Shown here piece after piece: positions 23,667-34,287 of a DNA stretch of 64,000 bases. The stretch is from positions 72,323,533 through 72,387,532 of the forward strand of contig NC_089584.1 of assembly GCF_019320115.1 (NCBI RefSeq). The letters are read 5' to 3'. Source of the DNA: Miscanthus floridulus. Taxonomy: Eukaryota; Streptophyta; Magnoliopsida; Poales; Poaceae. Position numbers and translations under genes: made by a program. Every line of letters starts with the position of its first letter. Position 1 is the first letter of the stretch. The notes beneath the pieces are model-generated. The model did no database searches. It worked only from the letters and a program-made list of their open reading frames with translations, and had not been told where the DNA came from.

Positions 23667-24530
23667 TGATTATTGAAGAATATGGATTTCAATGTGTGAC
23701 TCTATGTTTAGTAAATCGAAGCCAAACTTAGTCTATTCCTTCATCTTCCCACCTTGAGGGGTTGATGTGCTTCTGAGCTTCTCCCACACTCCTAAATGAA
23801 CCAAAAATTCTTTTGAACTCTCCTTAGGCCCTCTCTTCTGGGTGTGTGATTTGTGAGAATCAAAGTGGGGTTGAGAGATTGAGATGTTGTGAGCACGAAA
23901 GAGCAATCCAAACCCAGAGCACTTGTGGATTTCATCAATCGTTCATGCATCATTTGTTACTCTTGAAGGTGAAGCATCCTACACAGTTTGGGCGTCGCCT
24001 GACGAACTCCCGTTCTTGTGGTGAGCCACAGAAAGTTTGTGAAGGCCTCGATCTTGCCTCCTCAAGGGAAAGATCAACCTAGTGGATCGAGAAAAGTGGT
24101 TGAAAGATACCCGGATAGAGCTTAACCGTGGGTGGTCGCTTATGACTTCCTCAATAGAGACGTATCGGGTTCAAGTGGGAACCTAAACTTTGGTGAGAAC
24201 AAATCTTGTCTCCTTTGTGCTTTACTTCGTATATTGGTGTTTCTATCTCGATCTACTTGGTTGTGTGTTTGTGAGTGGAGGTGTTTTGTCAACTTGCTAG
24301 TGGACATCTCTAAACTTATATCTTCAAGTTTGGTTTGAGCTAGAACTCTTTAAGCTTAGTTTTATCTCAACTTTTTTCTGTACAAACTTCCGAACCAAAT
24401 TTCTGAACATTCAAAAGTTCTAAGGATTCCTTCGGAACTTCCGAAGGTTAACTAGTTTGCTACATTTTGAGTTGTAAAATTTGTAGAAATTGCTTATTCA
24501 GCCCCTCTAGGTGATATCTCAGTCCTTTCA
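23667..24530 (+). mobile_element. Right part of a copia-like LTR
   Basis: The end reads TTCAGCCCCTCTAGGTGATATC..CCTTTCA, the usual R/U5 terminus of SIRE-type grass copia LTRs, with terminal CA at 24530. It has no start of its own: its left limit is the Helitron end. It probably continues the LTR begun at 14562. Confidence 0.55.
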
Positions 24531-24581
24531 GAGTTGTATTACTGACCCAAACTCTTAATAAGACCTCTCACTAATGTTTAA

Positions 24582-24838
24582 TACTCTCTCCGTCCCAAAA
24601 AGAATGCAGTCTCGTTTTTCGAGTAGTTAGATGATTTGAACTTTGACCAAAGTTTTTAAAAAAACACTAACATTTATAATAAAAGATAAGTACAATTAGA
24701 TTAATTATGGAATATATTTTCATAATTAATTTATGAACAAATATAAATGTTAATACTATCCACTATAAATTTGATTAAACTTGAGCTCGTTTGATTGGCA
24801 CGAATCTCATAATTGCATTCTTTGGGACTGAGGGAGTA
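24582..24838. mobile_element. Stowaway-type MITE
   Basis: TA-flanked inverted ends CTCTCTCCGTCCCAAAAAGAATGCA and the matching TGCATTC..GGGACTGAGGGAG are typical of Tc1/mariner-derived Stowaway MITEs. The interior is AT-rich without coding capacity. Confidence 0.9.
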
Positions 24839-25500
24839 ACAATATATGAAAGGCATAACTATGTGTCTTGACAAAAATCTATATCTACGTCTGTATCTAT
24901 ATCTATATTATTATAATATTAAAAAGAGAAAAATTCTCTCCTCCAATTTATCATTCGTTAGCCCATCCATTGACTTTCTCACGTCTGCATCTCTTGTTGT
25001 CCACACGTTTTCAATCCAATTCCAACACAAGACCATGCTTCAAATAACGCATGTCCAACTATGGTTCATAATCCAATTTCAAGATGACATGGTCGTTATA
25101 TGCATAATAAATCCCTATGCCACAAGTTATTCATGTGATCGTGTAAAAAAATTACAATTTATATCTAAATAAATCAATTTTTAAAGTTGTCTTAAGTCAA
25201 ACTTTTTCATATTTGATTGATCAAATTTATAAAAGCACTAAGATTTATTATGACGCCATATTAATATTATTAGATACATCGTAAACTATATTTTTATAAT
25301 ATACTTATTTATGTTAAATATTTATAATCTTATCTATAAATAAAAATGGTTAAATATAAAAATGATTTAATTTAAAAAAATTATTTATTTAAGGACGGAG
25401 AGAGTAATAATTTTCTTCTAGTAATAGTTAATTATTAAAGGGTAAAAGAGTAAGGTGAACCGTCATTGCTTCTGGAGGCAGTGACACAGTTGCCTTGCCC
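24839..25500. mobile_element. AT-rich segment with a second Stowaway-like fragment
   Basis: The right end TTAAGGACGGAGAGAGTA (about 25391-25408) and the interior from about 25175 resemble a Stowaway MITE whose left end is missing. The rest (24839-25170) has (TATC)n-like runs and no gene. 25440-25500 is probably the original upstream region of the gene at 34288, separated from it by the MULE. Confidence 0.55.
25492..25499. repeat. Target-site duplication of the MULE, left copy
   Basis: GCCTTGCC recurs at 34225-34232. One more base may belong (C left, G right), which would give a 9-bp duplication with one mismatch. Confidence 0.7.
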
Positions 25501-25616
25501 CACGAATTTTTTATTTTTTAGCCATTTTTTTGAAAAAAATTCACAAATATGCCCCTAGAGGTAAGATTTTAAAATATGGACCATTAGCTCGGCGCCATCG
25601 TTGCTAACGCCGAGCT
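25501..25616 (+). repeat. MULE left terminal inverted repeat
   Basis: It pairs with 34116-34224: shared blocks are TTTATTTTTTAG, AAATTCACAAATATG, GTAAGATTT.AAAAT and TTAGCTCGGCGC.ATCGTTGC. It ends in an inner palindromic motif AGCTCGGCGCC..ACGCCGAGCT. Confidence 0.85.
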
Positions 25617-26475
25617 TATACGTCCGAGCTTTTGGGCTCGAAGTAGACGTGGAGGGTTACTAGTGCCGAGCCTGTCTTATGTATGGGACCCAATCCTTTC
25701 TATCTTCCTCTCCCTCTCTCTCTCGCACCTCCCTCGCCCGAGCAGCGCATAGCCGCCGCCGCCCACGCCCTCTCCTAGCCCTAGTCGTCCACACCCGTGA
25801 GCCCTCGCCCTTGCCCGCGCCGCGCCCCGCGCCCCCGCTGGACCACCGTGCCCCACGCCCGCGCCGGTCCCCGCGCCCGTCCGCACCCTCGCCTCGCCCG
25901 ACATGCCACCCACGCCCGTCGAGCCAGCCTTGCCGCACGGAGCGCCGGGCATCCCGCGCCCGCCACCGCCATCCTCGGCCATACCCCTCCGGCCTCGGCA
26001 CCTGCAGCGCCTGGCCGTGCCACTGCCAGCATGGCTTGTCGGCCTAACCCACGTCCGGCGTCCGCTGCGACTCCGTCGACGTCCGTGACTCCGTCGTCGG
26101 ACAGGTAAAAATTGTGAATTTGCAATGTGCGTACTTAGTTAGCTTTGATTGTAGTGTAGTAGTTTTAGCATTTGTTATTTACTAGTTAATGTGATGACTC
26201 AGGTAGTTGATTTAGTTAGTGATCTAGTGAGATAGATATGTAGATAGATAGAAACATAGATACATAGATACATAGATATAGTTAGATAGCCACTTAAATA
26301 GGTAGTTACATATTTAGTTAACTAAATAGGATCTAGCTATTTAGTTAGTACATTATATCTATGTATGTAGTTATTATCTTATTTACTTAGTTTGTATTTA
26401 GAAAGTACTTGTTAGGTACTATCTATCATCTAATTTGGACTAAAGGACATGTGTTTCGTTATGTGTTTGAACTAG
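25617..26475 (+). promoter_or_regulatory. MULE transposase promoter/leader region
   Basis: A GC-rich block (25690-26105) full of C-rich codon-like triplets precedes CAG|GTAAAAATTG at 26106, which looks like a donor; an intron would run to the AG just before the ATG at 26476. That makes the GC block a probable 5' untranslated exon. Overlapping proline/arginine-rich reading frames occur on both strands here and are best explained by composition. A GATA/TAGA microsatellite lies at about 26225-26300. Confidence 0.4.
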
Positions 26476-29400
26476 ATGGACAACCTAGTGACCATATGTC
26501 ATGGAGGCACCGTTGAATACGATCGCTATGGATATGTTGAGTTTGTTGACATGCAAAGCGTGCCTGTGCTATTCAATGATAGGCCTTCATTTAGTGAGAT
26601 GGTTGCAAGGGCTCGGGAGGAGCTACATTGCCTTGGAGATGATGGCATTGCAGTTGAGGGTGTACTACACCTAGGTTCTCCTCCCAACATCCTCAGGCGA
26701 ATGATCCCAATTGGTTGTGAGGATTAGTGGGGGAACTATGTGAGATCGGCTATAAAGAGCCAGCTGCAATGTTTGGACATGGTTGTGCGTCGGGTGTTAG
26801 TCGATCCCATCCCTCATGGGTTTTCCCCACCAATGGGTCAGCAGGCACACATCGACCCTCCCATCCTAGAACCTAATATGGATGTGGAGGTTGCACCTAC
26901 AGTTCCGATGCTCAATCTACCCCTAATGCGGTAGTTGGAGATGCTTGTCAGACTCATGTTGTTGTGACAGATCCTCCTCATGAGATCCCTTTGACATAGA
27001 ATCATCCAAGTAAGTGTCTTAACAGCATGGTTATTAGGAGCTTACCCCCTTCCTTACATCCATTTCTTTCATTCTTTCCTTATTTCTCTACTTATGTTGC
27101 AGAAGACATTCCTAAGAATGTGGATGTGCCCCCTGTTGTTGCGCAAGTGCACTGTGAAGATGGATTCCGTGGCTCCAATAGTGTTGAAATTATGCATGAT
27201 TCGGAGCCATATGAGATGGCAAGGGCTCTTGATTCTAATGATAATCACCCTGTTGTAGAGCTGACAGAGAGTGATGTTGAGATGTTGAGGCATATATTTC
27301 CCAGCCGCCGTGATCCAAGAGTTCATGAGTCCAGCGATCTTGCTTATTCCGATCAGGCGTGTGTAGAAGGACATGATGATGAGCTCCTAGAAGCTCCTAA
27401 GGCCAGCCCTAACATGGTAATTGAGAATGGAAGGATGTTCAAGGACCTCCCTGCATTGAAGAGGTGGTTGTAGGTGTTTGCAGTGATACGAAAGAGACCT
27501 TACAAGGTCTTTCATTCATATGCAGAGCGCCGTTACATAGTTGTGTGTGACAAGGAATGCTGCCCATGGAGGGTTTGTGTAAGGAAGCAAAAGGTCATCG
27601 GAAAGTGGAAGATCATAAAAGTTGTCAGGCCACACAATTGTGCTGACCATGTGCTGACACTGAGGCATCGACAGTTGACATCTACCCTCATTACCAAGTG
27701 GTTGATGGGAATATTACAGGGAGAACCCAACATGAAGGTTAGGACAATTATTAGGACCGTTGAGGCATTGTATGGAGGTTATGTGATAACTTATGGTAAA
27801 GCTTGGAGGGCTAAGCAGCGAGCGTGGAAGATGATATATGGGGACTAGGAGGATGGGTATGAGCAGCTACCAATACTCTTCAATGTAATCAAAGTGGTGA
27901 ATCTAGGCATGCATTATGAGTACATCCCAAAACCAAATGCATGGAAGGATGGGAGGCAGATATTCCTATGTGCTTTTCGGTGCTTCCCTCAGTGTGTCGA
28001 GGCCTTTAGGCATTGTTGTCCCATCTTCTCCATTGATGGTACGTTCTTGATTGGCAAATATCAAGGCACACTTCTTATAGCCATATCCTGTGACGCGAAC
28101 AATAAGTTGGTTCCTTTGGCATTTGCTTTGGTTGAGAAGGAGAACAATAATAGTTGAGGATGATTCTTGAGGCTAGTCCGGATACATGTGGTTGGGCCTA
28201 GTAGGGAGGTTGGTGTCATATCTGATAGGCACCAGGGCATACTTAATGTCGTGCGAGAGTAGATAGAGGGGTATGCACCTTTGCACCATCATTGGTGTAC
28301 TTGGCACCTTGCCGAGAATCTACTCCAGAAGGATGGTGTGAAGGGTAACTTTGATCTGTTCTAGGAGGCTGCTCGACAGCTTGAGGACAAGTACTTTTAG
28401 AAAAAGTTGGAGCAGGTCAGAACCGCATCAAATGCAGAAGGTAGACAATGGCTCATAGGTTTGATGAGGGATTTAGAGAAATGGACGAGAGCTCATGATG
28501 CTGGTGGATGGAGGTACAAGTTTTAGTGTAGCAACATAGCGGAGTCATTCAATAAGTTGCTATTAGGGATACGTGGTATGCTCATGAATGTAATCATTCA
28601 ATTCACCTTCTACAAGCTTGTTGCCTGGTTCAATGATAGACACGCCCATGCATTGATGTTGCAGAGTGATGGAGAGATATGGGCTCTGAAACCAAAGGCA
28701 CACCTAGAGAAGGCAAATAAAAGGGCTGGCACACATGAGGTTACATGCTTTGACCACGCCATAGGGACTTATCAGGTGGAGCATAGGGGCAGTACAATAT
28801 CCAATGGCAAGGTTCGAGAGTCGAGGATGCATGTGGTTATCCTCCAAGATTTCAAATGCACTTGTGGTAAACCAAGGCAGTACCACTTTCTATGTTCTCA
28901 TTTGGTGGCAGTAGCTAGGCATCGTAGCTATAATATGGAGAGCAGGATACCTCACAAGTTTAGTGTCAACACGCTTGTGCACACATGGAGCCTCGCTTCA
29001 TGCCTTTCTAGGACCCTAGAGAGTGGCCTCCATATGATGGGACGAAGTACATTGCGAATCCAGCTTACCATTGGAACAAGCGTGGATCAAGGAAGAGGAC
29101 GAGGCACAAGATGGTTATGGATCAAATACCCAGAAGAATGAGACGTGGGAGAGGAACCCCATTTGTTACTGACCCCAAGCAGTACGAGCGCGGCAAGTGT
29201 GGTAGACTTGGCCATAATTCACGAAGTTGTAATTGGCATATTAGTGAGGTATGACTATTGGTTGATTTCATTATTTTATATTTGTCGTATTCATTTAATT
29301 AATTATGCATGTCTCAATTTATGCATGTAATTGTGTCAATTACTTGTACATTTCTAAGTTCATGTTTCATTGTATATTGAATTTCTAATTCATTGACTTT

Positions 29401-29480
29401 TTTTGTAGGATGGCGCAATTCCACCTGCTCGACCCGATGTAGACGCGACCCACCAAGGATGTTTCATAGCGCAGGGGTAG
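26476..29480 (+). pseudogene. MURA-type transposase of the MULE (decayed)
   Basis: It encodes the DDE transposase that cuts and joins MULE ends. The N-terminal domain starts at ATG 26476; an intron is likely at 27010-27102 (CCAA|GTAAGT..TTGCAG). The next exon contains a FAR1/MuDR-like zinc region (27474-27848), then the MULE core with F-S-I-D-G-T-F (Asp at 28035), S-D-R-H (Asp at 28224) and N-I-A-E-S-F-N (Glu at 28542), all in one frame, then a SWIM finger C-T-C-G..C-S-H near 28857 and a zinc-knuckle C-G-R-L-G-H-N-S-R-S-C near 29200 whose first cysteine is lost. In-frame TAG codons at 27471, 27846, 28260, 28362, 28398 and 28524, TGA at 28155 and 28161, and a one-base deletion near 28994 disable it. 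Confidence 0.85.
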
Positions 29481-31831
29481 GTAATAACCTATACATTTTA
29501 TTCAAATTTTGGTGAGCGTACATGTGTTCATGAAGTAACAGGAGACTATGTTTTATTCCATGCAGGACCTTCCGCTCCTTCATCCTAGAACCCACAATTG
29601 GTTCTTGGACATGCAGTATGACGATAGGTACACTTCTTTCCTGCAAAGAGCTAGCCTGGATGCCATCTATTTTCAGGTTCATTGTGGGTTGCCCAAGTTC
29701 AACTCAGTGGCCATAACTGCATTGGTTGATAGGTATTATATTCAATCATTGCCTCCATTCATGGCCATTTGTTCATGCGCTTACCTTTTTGACATGTAAT
29801 CTTGCTTTGTCTAAAATATAGGTGGCAGCCAGAGACTCATAGCTTCCACCTACCTTTCGGGGAGATGACATTCACGCTCTAGGATTGTTAGAAGATGATA
29901 GACCTAAAGATTCATGGCAATGCAGTCATCGGGCAGTGCAGGTCAGAAGGCTAGAGAGCACAAGTGGAGGCCTTCCTTAGGCATGAGGTTGGCGAGCAAG
30001 GGGCTCACACTTCTAGAGTTCTCATCTCCTGGCTCCGGCAAGAGTTCACATAGTGCCCCGAGGAGGCAGATGAGGAGATAGTTGGGTACTACTATAGGGC
30101 ATAAATCCTACACCTATTTGCCTATGTTCTCTTCCCCGATGCCATAGGTGACACTGCGTCGTGGATATGGGTCCACTGCCTCAGTGACTAGGACTAGGCG
30201 GGTTAGTATAGCTGGGGCTCTATAGTCTTGGGTTTCCTTTACCGGCAGCTTTGCGAGGGGTGTCATCGAACTTTGTTCACAGCGTCACTTGGTAGATGCG
30301 TGTACCTGCTCTAGTTGTGGATGTTGGCTCATCTACTAGTTGGTCGTCTCAAGGTTCTCGCTTGTCGTGAGTGGTTCCCAGGTCAGCCTCCACATCAGCA
30401 GCCGACGTGGGCATACCTTTGGGACTAGGTCAGGGTTCCGCACGCGAGGTTAGAGCGGGCATACATTGAGTTCACGAATGAGCTAGACACGCTCATGGTG
30501 TCTAGTGTAAGTAAATTTTATTTCCCATGCTGGTTTGAAATGGTTTAGTATACCATCTAACATCTTGTTTGGACATGTTGCAGGTGGAGTGGGAGTCGTA
30601 CGATGGAGAGGGGCACATCCTCTTCAGTTGAGCAACATGTGTGGGTTCGACGACAACTTCTATAGGATGAGGTGTCCACTAATCTGCTTCTATGTTGTCG
30701 AGTTCCACCTACCAAATAGAGTTACACGCCAATTTGGAGTGAGACAGCTTTAGCCAACGGCTCTGTTCTCGACTGGCGTTGACTTACACAAGTAAGTGTT
30801 TTGCTATTTCAAATGTCTTGTGATGTCCATTTCCATTAATATGGTGACATGTATATGGATTCAAGTAATGATGACATACGTGCAGGTTGGATCATCAGAA
30901 GAACAAAAAGATTTTTGACTGGAAGAAGCACCACCAGTTCTACATTAAGCAATGGGAGGAGATGCATGACAACGTGGATGAGAACAATGAGCCGCACACG
31001 AACCGTGAGTTTAGGCGGTACCAAGCTTGGTACCAATGTGCAACACGTTGCAGGCTAAGGGTACAGTGGATAGAAGATGACTACGCCGACATCGAGTCCT
31101 CCGACGATGAAGACATGACGTATGACCAATCTACTCGTGTAGGAAGGCAGGTGGAGGCAGGACCAATCTTGGATAGAGTGGTAAGTCAATTGCCTTATTT
31201 TTCTATGTTATGTTGCATACCAATACATTAGGCATTAGAGGTATCTATTTTAGTTAGTGTCACCTTCGAGCCGTAGCATCCTTATAATACGTTAGATTCT
31301 TGTACAAAAGAAAATAAAACTTATTGCTATCTGTTTAGAAGTATTATTACTGAGAACTTTGTTGTAGGGCAATACACTCAAATGCTCCGTTGAAGACAAT
31401 GAGCGCTTTTGTCCGAGAGTCAGGGACGACATCATGCGTAGCTTCCTAGACGTAAGATTCAAAATATTCTTTCAAACATATTATTAATACGTTAGATTCT
31501 TTCAGTCAACATAATTTTGTACAACAAAGGCTATCACGTCAGCTACGCCGTGCGGCTACTCATTATGGTTGCAGGACAGACACGACGCAAGACATGTACG
31601 TTCCTTCCGCAGGCAGAGGAGGCTTAGGTTCCTCTAGCCAAGCAGCTACAGGGGATGAGGATGACGACGACGACGTGGACTAGAGGCGCGAGCAGCTTGG
31701 CCCCTCTTAGCTCCATGACGCTCCCTCGACTCAGCCTACACAGCCTCCAGGCACTAGGCGATGCCGACCCTTACACTCTAGGTACGAGCACTCTTGGTCA
31801 CAAGGGTAAGGGTAAGACTAGGAGGCAGTGA
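29410..31831 (+). pseudogene. Plant mobile domain (PMD/MAIN-like) protein gene in the MULE
   Basis: The plant mobile domain occurs in MAIN/MAIL host proteins and in transposons; its biochemical role is not settled. Here exons can be traced by splice signals: 29410-29480 (first; ATG A-Q-F-H-L-L-D-P), 29566-29732 (L-H-P-R-T-H-N-W-F-L-D-M, ending A-L-V-D-R), 29822-30506 (W-Q-P-E-T-H-S-F-H-L-P-F-G-E-M, then I-H-G-N-A-V-I-G), 30584-30791 (V-T-R-Q-F-G-V-R-Q), 30886-31180 (D-W-K-K-H-H-Q-F-Y-I, acidic tail), 31368-31451 and about 31530-31831. TAG stops break exons 1 and 3. The junction of exon 1 with exon 2 is not in phase as drawn, so the 5' structure is provisional. Head-to-tail after the transposase. 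Confidence 0.75.
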
Positions 31832-32614
31832 GGGTTGTGGTAGATGTTAGTATGTACTATTATACATTTTGTATTTACTTTTCTATAACTATTTGGGACT
31901 ATATGGACATTGTGGACTATTTAGACTATGCATGACATGTTATGTTGATTGTGATGTTCGTTGTGGTTGCATTGTGCTCTTTGGACGATTAAATGTTTGG
32001 ATTATATAATGATGTCTCTGTTTGTAACTATGGATGCTCATGAAACAAGGGAAACTCTTGCGAATTTTTTCATGAATCATTAATCATACTACACTGCTAA
32101 AAAGGCACAAATGTAGTACATAGATTAAATGTAAATTCATTAGAACGTGTATAGTCCAATCGTATCGTATAGACGCTTTGCAGATGAATCTAGGTTTTTC
32201 AAGTAACAGTGCACGAATCTAGGCTTTTCAGACAATGAAAATAGACTTTTCAATTACAAGGACGAGGAGTACGATGCCAACAACGATTTATCACTTCACT
32301 TACATAGTACTGTCATGCAAGGAAGCACAACTCCACTCCATCTCCACCATCCATCTTATGACTGTTTGATCCATGGGCTGAGGTGAAAGAGGCACACGGA
32401 TCGCTAACATGGCACATTGAGAGGCCTCCATTCGTCCTCTCAACCTATAAATAACCCCTCACTCCCTCTCATTCACACACACAACAAGAAAGAAGAGCAC
32501 TCCTCAGTATTTTCTTTTGTTGCAGTTCATCCAAAAACTTAGCTTGACCATCATAACATTCCCACCTGCATTTTCTAGTGCTTTGTTCAAATGAAAAACT
32601 ATATCATATATGTC
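31832..32614. other. MULE space between convergent genes; promoter-like motif
   Basis: This is mostly AT-rich with no reading frame. A plus-strand TATAAATA (32446-32453) followed by a CA/CT-rich leader-like sequence and an AG-bounded break near 32525 looks like a plant core promoter with no gene behind it. 3' ends of the PMD and GRF genes should lie here. Confidence 0.4.
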
Positions 32615-33472
32615 TTAGCAAAAGAAACAAAATATGATTTCATGTTTACCACAAAAATAACCAACATCATCATAGTCAACCATATGGCCGCAATAATGGC
32701 ATATTCCAAGCTCCAAAGAAACTAGACCGTAGTTGGATTTAACACCACATTCGCACTTGACTGGAGGTGCTTTATAAATTAACCTTTCTTTCTTCTTTTC
32801 CTTTGCCGTTGGTGGCTCCGGCCATTGATTCTTAGGACCATAGAGCCACTCCTTGAAACGACACTTCGTAAATCCATACACCTAAAAGATGAGACATTAG
32901 TACACGCACACATAGAGCTAAACATTTAAACAGATACACTTTCCACTTACTTCGTGTTTGTTCGAACACATAAACTCCAACGTATTCTCAGGGTTTATCA
33001 TAGCTCGATCTCCGCATTTGCACAGAGGAGATTCCTCGAGTCGTCTAACTGTGGCTAGGTGTTTCTCCTTAGCAGTCATTAGCGAGGGGTTAGGGGGGTG
33101 GAACCCACCGCTTGAAGTGCTCACATGGATATCTCCCTCTAAACCAATCATTGAAAAGGAGGTACCTAGGGTCAAACTTGTCTGCACCATCGATCCACTG
33201 AAAGAAAAAGCACATCTCTTGGTCCTACACAACAAGATTCTAACAAAATATTTGTAGCATACTTGCACAAATAAAGAAAAAAACAATAATGGAAACAATC
33301 TCTTACATTAAAACGACTGCATGTATAGAAGCAATACGCCGCTGTGTCTGGATGTTTTGATTAAAACACGTGAGCCGGGAAACCACAGTCACAGTTAGGG
33401 ACAGGGAGGTCAGGAGGGACGGGGGCATCTTTGCTAGACGCGTTGGGGTATAATTATCGAGGATGACCCCAT
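32615..33472 (-). pseudogene. GRF-type zinc-finger protein gene in the MULE
   Basis: GRF fingers (C-x-C-G..C..C) occur in many small grass proteins of unknown role and in DNA-repair nucleases. Exons: 33472-33307 (ATG, then N-C-D-C-G-F-P-A-H-V-F, then C-F-Y-T-C-S-R-F-N before GT), 33224-32951 (F-Q-W-I-D-G-A-D-K-F-D-P, second C-K-C-G, ends K-H-E before GTAAGT), 32881-32615 (V-Y-G-F-T-K-C-R-F-K-E-W-L-Y-G-P, third C-E-C-G, C-H-Y-C-G). There are thus three CxCG units. One extra C near 33450 shifts the frame after about nine residues, a TAA replaces a residue after H-V-F, and another indel occurs near 33095. It converges on the PMD gene. Confidence 0.75.
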
Positions 33473-33974
33473 TTTCGCCAAAACTTCTATCGATACATTT
33501 CTTGCATCTAACAAAATGGATGTAATTTAACAAACAAAAATCAAAACATCACAAATTAATGTCAACGAGAACCATAACTACAATACAACCAATTTTGTTC
33601 TAAGAACCAAAAGCAATTAACATTAAACCCTAAACCTAGGGTTTCTAATGTTATGCACAATAATGAACCCATAACATAACAACATATGCTGCGGTTACCT
33701 AGGTATAATACAAATATTAAAAATTGTATGAAACCCTAAGTAATGACGATTCTTAAGTTCAAAAATACGACTAATATATATCGAATCAATACGAAAAAAA
33801 CTAGGAGGGAAGCGAGGATACCTTGCTCTTGAAGATTTACGGATCAAATTAAAGTTTCCAAGGTCCAATATGTCGATTCGTGAGGTAGGACGAAGTGGGG
33901 AGAGAAAAACCCGAGAGGGAGGAGAAAGAAGATGAAGAAAGCTCGGGCAGGAAGGTTGGGGCCGGGGTTAAAAC

Positions 33975-34150
33975 ATCACCTCGGCGCCATAGATCATGGC
34001 GCCAAGATCTATGGCGCTGAGCTCGGCGCCCGGAACTATAGCGCCAAGCTCGGCGCCAGGATCTATGACGCCGAGCAGCCTGCCATGTCACCGCCATGTC
34101 TGTTTCGACCCTAAGAGCTCGGCGCCTGCAACGATAGCGCCGAGCTAAGT
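33975..34150. promoter_or_regulatory. Subterminal CTCGGCGCC palindromic array of the MULE
   Basis: CTCGGCGCC and its inverse GGCGCCGAG-like words occur repeatedly in the right subterminal region (about 33979, 34022, 34049, 34118), interleaved with ATCTATGGCGC words, against two at the left end. Repeated subterminal motifs are where transposases often bind; that role is inference. Confidence 0.55.
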
Positions 34151-34224
34151 GTCCAGATTTTGAAATCTTACTAACAAGGACATATTTGTGAATTTTTAAA
34201 AAAAACTAAAAAATAAAACATTCG
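34116..34224 (-). repeat. MULE right terminal inverted repeat
   Basis: This is the inverted partner of 25501-25616, about 80% identical by eye. It is followed by GCCTTGCC. Confidence 0.85.
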
Positions 34225-34287
34225 GCCTTGCCGCCGCCACCGCCCCGTCCCAAACGTGCGCGTGGCCTGCCTTCCCGTCTAGGAGCG

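Larger units (their letters stand above)
25501..34224 (+). mobile_element. Mutator-like element (MULE) with three genes
   Basis: The terminal inverted repeats are 25501-25616 and 34116-34224. GCCTTGCC flanks both ends (25492-25499 and 34225-34232), within the 8-10 bp range of Mutator duplications. The element encodes a MURA-type transposase (26476 to about 29480), a plant-mobile-domain protein (29410-31831) and a convergent GRF zinc-finger protein (33472-32615). All are interrupted by stops or frameshifts, so this copy needs a partner to move. The left or right outermost two to three bases of the element are uncertain. Confidence 0.9.

Noticed and set aside
25660..26125. Overlapping proline/arginine/alanine-rich frames on both strands
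   Set aside because: GC-rich composition keeps many frames open; none has a domain, and the block is better read as the leader of the MULE transposase gene.
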